A DNA stretch of 64,000 nt from Selaginella moellendorffii. Its lineage: Eukaryota; Streptophyta; Lycopodiopsida; Selaginellales; Selaginellaceae. The position numbers and the translations under genes are program-made. Each line of letters starts with the position of its first letter. Within the stretch, counting starts at the first letter, position 1. The stretch covers positions 1,331,329 to 1,395,328 of the forward strand of contig NW_003314302.1 in NCBI RefSeq assembly GCF_000143415.4, given 5' to 3'. A model generated the notes under the pieces. The model was not told where the DNA came from. It was given only the letters and a program-made list of their open reading frames with translations, and did not search any database. Shown one piece after another: positions 59,620 to 64,000 of this stretch.

Positions 59620-61000
59620 TGGCATGTGGCCTTACGCCATTCCTAGGTGAGATGATACAAATAACAAGTATAAATTCTTAGTTGTTCTAGCAAATCTTAC
59701 TTAAAGTTCAAGGTGAACAAGCCGAATATGAATTCATCGAATTGTTATAACAAATTGCGAGGTGATGGCATGAGGCGATACGCCATTTGAGAGTGGTAGC
59801 CATTCTTATATGAGGTGAGTGAAATATTTATTAGAAATACCTCATTCAATTGTGCACTTCTAAGTCTTGGTCCACTCAGTACTGTTTGCATGTTTTTATT
59901 TTAATTCTTTCTCTAAAATGTTATTTAGCATGTGGCTTCATGCCATTGCTCTCCACAATCATGCATTGAATTTTTCTATCCTTGCATAATACTTCTCCAT
60001 ATATATAGCATGTGCGCACATGTGATATGGTTCATTAGGCCTGATATAGTGTGTGAGGTAAAACAAAGATGATGTGACATATGCATTTACCAATCACACG
60101 TGCATAAATCTAATAATATGGCGTGTGGCCCATATTAATGGCACATAAACCCATATTGTGGGCTTACGTGCTTTATGTACCATCATTCCCTTGCAGCGTG
60201 TGTGTTGGTTTCCTTTTATAACACAACGAACTCCATATTTTAGGGTGAAGAGCGTTCTCATGGCAAGCACAAAATCTGTAAGTGAGGCAGAAAAGGAGAC
60301 AAAGAAGGAGATAGGTGAAGATGTAGAATATATAAGTCTTCCAAACTCCCCGTACTATACTCCAGGTGATCATTTTTCTGAACAAACAGCAACATTAACA
60401 ACTATCGAGAACGCCCTAGTAATGTCAGAGACAACAATCCAAAGCAAAACAACTGACCCGGAGAAGGATGATAGTACCGCTGAGAGTACCAAAAAGGAGG
60501 TGTCCACTAGCGCTTAGGCATATAATGGCGTGTGCCCTCATGCCATTTACTTGATCACCAAATACCTTTTTCCCTTTGCACTAGTATATCTTAATACCAG
60601 TTTGAGAAATAGAATGGCATGTGCCCTCAGGCCTTTTACTAAATCACCTTTGAAAGAAATGCAAGCCTCTATGTCGTAAAAAAAAGGTACTAGAGAAATT
60701 CCTTAATAATATGAATGTTATTTAGTTTCATGAAAATGCACTAAGGGTCAAATGAGTTAAATGACTTCTCCAGACTAGCAATGCCTCTTGCTACACCTTC
60801 ACAATTAGATTCGTTAGAAAAAGATAACATTGAATAATATCTAAATGTTCTCACCATTAAGTTATATGTCTGGCTAATAGGAATGACGTTCATCTTGGAA
60901 AGCTCACCACACGCTCAATGAACAAACAAATAGTGTGTGCGCGCATGCCATCGCTCTTCTTTAGCTTCAGATTCGGCTTGTTCACCTTGACAATGAGATT
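59585..61000. repeat. Three copies of the terminal-exon segment
   Basis: CAAGGTGAACAAKCCGAAT occurs at 59581 (real last exon), at about 59709 (direct copy) and at about 60967-60994 (inverted copy). The two extra copies are not in coding context. They mark duplication of the gene's 3' end toward the element's right terminus. Confidence 0.8.
60260..60517 (+). CDS. Small acidic protein frame inside the element, unknown function
   Basis: ATG 60260 to TAG 60517 gives 85 residues (MASTKSVSEAEKETKKEIGE...), hydrophilic and rich in Glu, Lys, Ser and Thr. No domain is recognised. A palindrome begins eight bases after the stop. It may be an accessory peptide of the element, an exon of a spliced gene, or chance. 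The frame continues upstream without a better start. Confidence 0.35.
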   Translation: MASTKSVSEAEKETKKEIGEDVEYISLPNSPYYTPGDHFSEQTATLTTIENALVMSETTIQSKTTDPEKDDSTAESTKKEVSTSA

Positions 61001-61150
61001 TATTATACAACCAGATGGACTCAGTCTGGACACAAAGTCACCGCGCTAGTCACCATGCCCCAGATATGTCTAGCCCCTGGACAAAAAACATATAATTTCA
61101 CGTCATTTTTAAATACTTGAAAATTTGTATTTAGTCCCATTTTACTGAAT

Positions 61151-61175
61151 AAATCCCACTTTAACAAAATAGAGC
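61151..61175 (-). repeat. Right terminal inverted repeat
   Basis: Read on the minus strand it begins GCTCTATTTTGTTAAAGTGG, paired with the left repeat at 48312-48336. The neighbouring bases outside the repeats (TCCAAAAT on the left, TTCAAGGG on the right) are at best a weak, decayed target duplication. Confidence 0.8.
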
Positions 61176-63830
61176 TTCAAGGGAGGAAGAGAAATCATGC
61201 TCCATGGCTACAAATCCCTCGGCAATGTGAATGCGGGTGATGTTGCGTTAATGAGTGAAGTGGTCTCATCCAATGGCCAAGGTTGCATCTCTACCTTATG
61301 TGGATGGGCCTTGTGCTCCACAAGCTTAGGAGCCACTGCTTCTACCTGAAAACTCATACGGATTTTGCTCCTATCGATAGAGTTGTATGGAATCTTTGAG
61401 CTAGGAAAAATTGGATTTAGCACCTCTAGTTATGTGAGAATGTGTTGTAGAGTGTCCTCTGGTGTCCCTATAGTCTCAAAAAAGTTGCTCTTCAAAGGCA
61501 TCACAAAAACCGTGTTCTCCTCCAAGTTGGGCATTTTTGGAATCCCAAGAATCTTGCTTGGATCTTTAGCCACCTAGAGCCAGAGTGAACGTGGTGATGC
61601 AAAGTGGATGGAGGAGAAGTCAAGGATAAAGTTCAGTCTATATACAAAAAATCAATCATATTGCATCTCAAAACTGAGACTCCATCGTCATGCTAACAAT
61701 TGACGAAGAAGTAACAGATCATTGTGGAGAGGAGTTCGGTGGTGTTATTGTGACCTTAACCATGTCTTGGGATGCCAAAACCTGCCCCTTATCATTGAGA
61801 ATTATCACCTAGCTATCTCCTCTCCCAATTTATAGTTGCTTGTGCTTGAAGTCAAAGACACAAGGTGTTGCATCTAACCATGGCTGCCCCAAGATGACGG
61901 ACTTCTCCTGTGAGGAGGCTCCCAAAGCAATGTAATCCACAACAAGGAAGTTAGCTATGGACTCATGATGGTGGATGAGAATGCTGAAATTTCAGCAAAT
62001 TCCCATAGGTGCTATAGTGATTTACAAAGGTCTTTAGCATGACCTTGGAATAGTTTTGGACTTGGAGGCTTACTTGTTGAGAAAGAGTGGAGGAGAGAAT
62101 GTTTGTGGCTGAGCAGAAGTCAGCAAGAGCCTCCACATTAATGCCCTGCAATTGCTGTTAAAACTATGAATGTGCCTAAATCAAGAACCACTGTGGCATT
62201 GACAATAAAAATGGAAGTCATGTCTGGGGCTGAAAAAGGCGCTCACTAGGATCTCAAACTGCTAAAGCAAAGCTAGAAATTGTAGACAAAGACCGGCAAG
62301 TGTTGTCATGATTAGAATTGTTAGGACCTGGTCTATAAGATTGCTTGAGTGACAGCTTGACATCAAAAGAGACTTTTCAGGCTACATGTTGGTGAAGTTT
62401 GGCATGCATGCAGACACTAGAACTCCAGATATCAGCTTTGACACTGACACTACTGCAAATGTCTCTAGGAAGGGCAACTTGTAAGCAGTGAGAACTAGAG
62501 GGGAAACAAATGCTAAAACTAGTGTCAGTGTGGTATCCAACTCCTCTATTGCTATTTGTGCCTTTCTCTAAGCTCAAGTAGCCACCTTGGCTGTCAACTC
62601 CTCTGCCATATGAATTGTATTCACCAAGAATTTGCTGCGATCATTCGTTAGTGGTGCTTAGATGGCATGGTGATGGAGCATCTCATGGTACTCCATGGAG
62701 GTGTCTAGGGCCATATTTTCTGTAAATGGTTTGTGCTAGATTCTCTACTCACATGGCATCTATCTCTGTAGGCGTAACTCTAAATGTAGCCACCAACAAC
62801 GAGCTATGCTATGTGACTAAACCTTGCACTCCTCACACCAACAGAGTTGTCATCAAGGGTGGTCTTGTGCAGCCATCTTCAATTCTCAGAGCTCCTCCAT
62901 GAACCTGCTCTACTGTTGTTGCTAAAGGATTGCTTTGTACTCCTTGAACTCCGCTGAGACAGATTTAACTACAACAAACATCTTTTCTATAACTTGCTAT
63001 GATGTTGTGATGCAAGCAAAGGTACAAGGACAAGCTGCTTAGGGTCCCTAGATGAGCTCCTTAATGAAGGAGATACCGAGATCATGGAACATCTGCAACT
63101 CAAGCTTCATAGCATGTATATAGGCGTCAAAGCATTGCTGGTGGTAGTGTTTGGTGACTTTCCTTTGGAGCCCAGGCTTGAGGCCTTGTACAAATGTTGA
63201 CACTAAGATGGAATCCTCCTGTGTCACTCTCTTATCAAGGTAAATCTTCCAAAAAGCCTTGAATCACATCATATAGTTCAATATGGACTCATTTGCACCT
63301 TGTCAAAATTGGAATAAGTTTTGGATAAACTGTTGCAAGGGAACCTCCTAAGAGAATGTGCTTATAAACGTTTAGAGGAGAGTGTCAAAGTTTGCTTCTC
63401 CTCGGCCTCCAGCATAAGTACCCACTATTGTGCATATCCATGCATCGATTAAGTGAATGCCTTGCATTTGGTCATATCATCTGTGATTTGATTGCTGACA
63501 TAGTAAGAAAAGAATGTTGCAAAGTGATCCTCCACTAAAATGCCTATCCTTAGCTCGAAGAAAGAGAGCTTGAGACCGCACTATAACACATGCACCATTA
63601 GCATGAGTGGTGGAGGTGGTGGATGTTGTTGTACCATCCTTGGTTGATTTACAACTATTGATTGGTACTCAAGATCTCTAGAAATGTCTTTTATCCTCTC
63701 TGAAAGTGGTCGATCTGAAACTTGAGGAAAAATCTTAGGCGAGGATACATAATGTGAATTTGCTAGCTTGGTATCTATAGCAGATGGTGAACCCTTTCTC
63801 TCTGACAAGGTAGTGTGATAATCTAGCTCT
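61176..63830 (-). mobile_element. Decayed Ty3/gypsy gag-protease region
   Basis: On the minus strand the 63040-63300 part translates in pieces to a retrotransposon gag (DSILVSTFVQGLKPGLQRKV). The 61730-62150 part gives the protease with a ruined active site (VEALADFCSATNILSSTLSQ, expected DSGA) followed by SVILGQPWLDATPCVFDFKH. No long frame survives. No RT or LTR is recognised before the window region ends at the transposon's right TIR, so the element is truncated. The rest up to 64000 shows nothing I can name. Confidence 0.65.
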
Positions 63831-64000
63831 CATTAAACCCTAAAGAACCTTCTATAAACATGGGGAATTGAGAGAGAACCAAGAACTAGCCACTTTCTTA
63901 TACTCCTTGTGCATACAAACATGAAATATGTAAGGTGCAACAAATGCTCAATCATGAGATAAGTCTGGAGGTAACCCCAAGTAGAGCAGAAATAAATTGC

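Larger units (their letters stand above)
48696..60951. repeat. Dispersed 22-bp palindromic repeat family (about 24 copies)
   Basis: The consensus is a perfect palindrome made of half-site ATGGCRTGWGG and its complement. Copies start at 48696, 49773, 49848, 51083, 51274, 51415, 52914, 54191, 54251, 54328, 55832 (25 bp), 56447, 56545, 56615, 58218, 58275, 59619, 59766, 59925, 60005, 60118 (decayed), 60525, 60614 and 60930. Half-sites occur at about 48415, 48745 and 48948. The copy at 49848 is a perfect palindrome and those at 51083, 51274, 54251 and 56447 nearly so. Variation often keeps both arms paired (for example GCGTGTGATCACACGC), suggesting selection for, or homogenisation of, symmetry. 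The copies fall in spacers, introns and exons. Confidence 0.9.
48312..61175. mobile_element. 12.9-kb TIR-bounded transposon-like element with dispersed 22-bp palindromes
   Basis: The ends are inverted repeats of 25 bp (48312-48336 and 61151-61175) that differ at only two positions; both begin GCTCTATTT. Inside are two divergent genes, a ParB-like/FCP1-like fusion on the minus strand (48752-54099) and a transposase-like gene on the plus strand (56719-59619), plus a small plus-strand frame (60260-60517). About 24 copies of a 22-bp palindrome occur between 48696 and 60951, and I found none elsewhere in the window. The element is flanked on both sides by decayed gypsy DNA. No clean target duplication could be seen. 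In-frame stops show it is no longer autonomous. I know of no named plant transposon superfamily with this gene set; that is recall, not a search. Confidence 0.75.

Noticed and set aside
60158-60259. Longer start for the small acidic frame
   Set aside because: The upstream part contains a run of hydrophobic and Cys residues unlike the rest and has no better start context.
48696-60951. CRISPR-like array
   Set aside because: The repeats are palindromic but spacing ranges from 60 bp to kilobases and copies lie in exons and introns; there is no regular spacer and the host is eukaryotic.
48312-61175. Integrated giant-virus (NCLDV) segment
   Set aside because: Such insertions are reported for Selaginella, but the genes are intron-rich and no viral hallmark gene (capsid, DNA polymerase B, packaging ATPase) is seen; TIRs favour a transposon.

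Overview
The window looks like nuclear DNA of an early-diverging land plant, most likely a lycophyte such as Selaginella. The clues are very short GT-AG introns (about 50-90 bp) in GC-richer genes, an intronless PLS-type PPR gene, a PDV2-type plastid division protein, a plant CLE peptide precursor, a plant IRE1 and several decayed Ty3/gypsy elements. The species name is inference; the land-plant assignment is solid.

Layout. 1-901: 3' part of a MES-family alpha/beta hydrolase gene (+). 989-3821: two divergent genes sharing an 80-bp promoter, a PPR-like probable mitochondrial protein (-) and complex I subunit NDUFB10 (+). 3918-6326: an intronless PPR gene (-). 7.0-10.2 kb: AT-rich decayed repeats, including a gypsy 3' remnant and a decayed copy of the last exon of the neighbouring P450. 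10316-12183: a nine-exon cytochrome P450 (-). 12.2-26.4 kb: repeat-rich DNA with a badly decayed gypsy copy (+) and a better preserved one (-) that has paired LTRs. 26.6-35.7 kb: a gene island with PDV2, IRE1 (holding an assembly gap), a broken DHBP-synthase-like gene, a CLE peptide gene and a PUT/LAT-type transporter. 35.7-40.5 kb: gene fragments and AT-rich decay. 40.6-46.4 kb: a chimeric gypsy element split by a solo LTR. 61.1-64 kb: a decayed gypsy gag-protease region (-).

The standout is 48312-61175, a 12.9-kb DNA-transposon-like element. It has 25-bp terminal inverted repeats (23/25 identical) and carries two divergently transcribed genes. One (-) is a ten-exon gene of about 1630 codons that I assembled from exon phases; it joins a ParB-like N-terminal region, an acidic middle and a C-terminal FCP1/NLI-type HAD phosphatase domain. 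The other (+) is a transposase-like gene with the D...(Q)TDN...GHTHEDVD signature I associate with DUF7869-type proteins. The element is peppered with about two dozen copies of a 22-bp perfect-palindrome motif (half-site ATGGCATGAGG and variants) that I see nowhere else in the window. Copies lie in intergenic DNA, in coding exons and in four ultra-short introns, three of them just upstream of the 3' splice site. Every in-frame stop in both genes is one C-to-T (or G-to-A) change from a sense codon, as expected for a recently silenced, methylated element.

Host genes here are unrelated in function (organelle biogenesis, ER stress, peptide signalling, transport), as usual for a plant chromosome. 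Repeats fill the space between gene islands.
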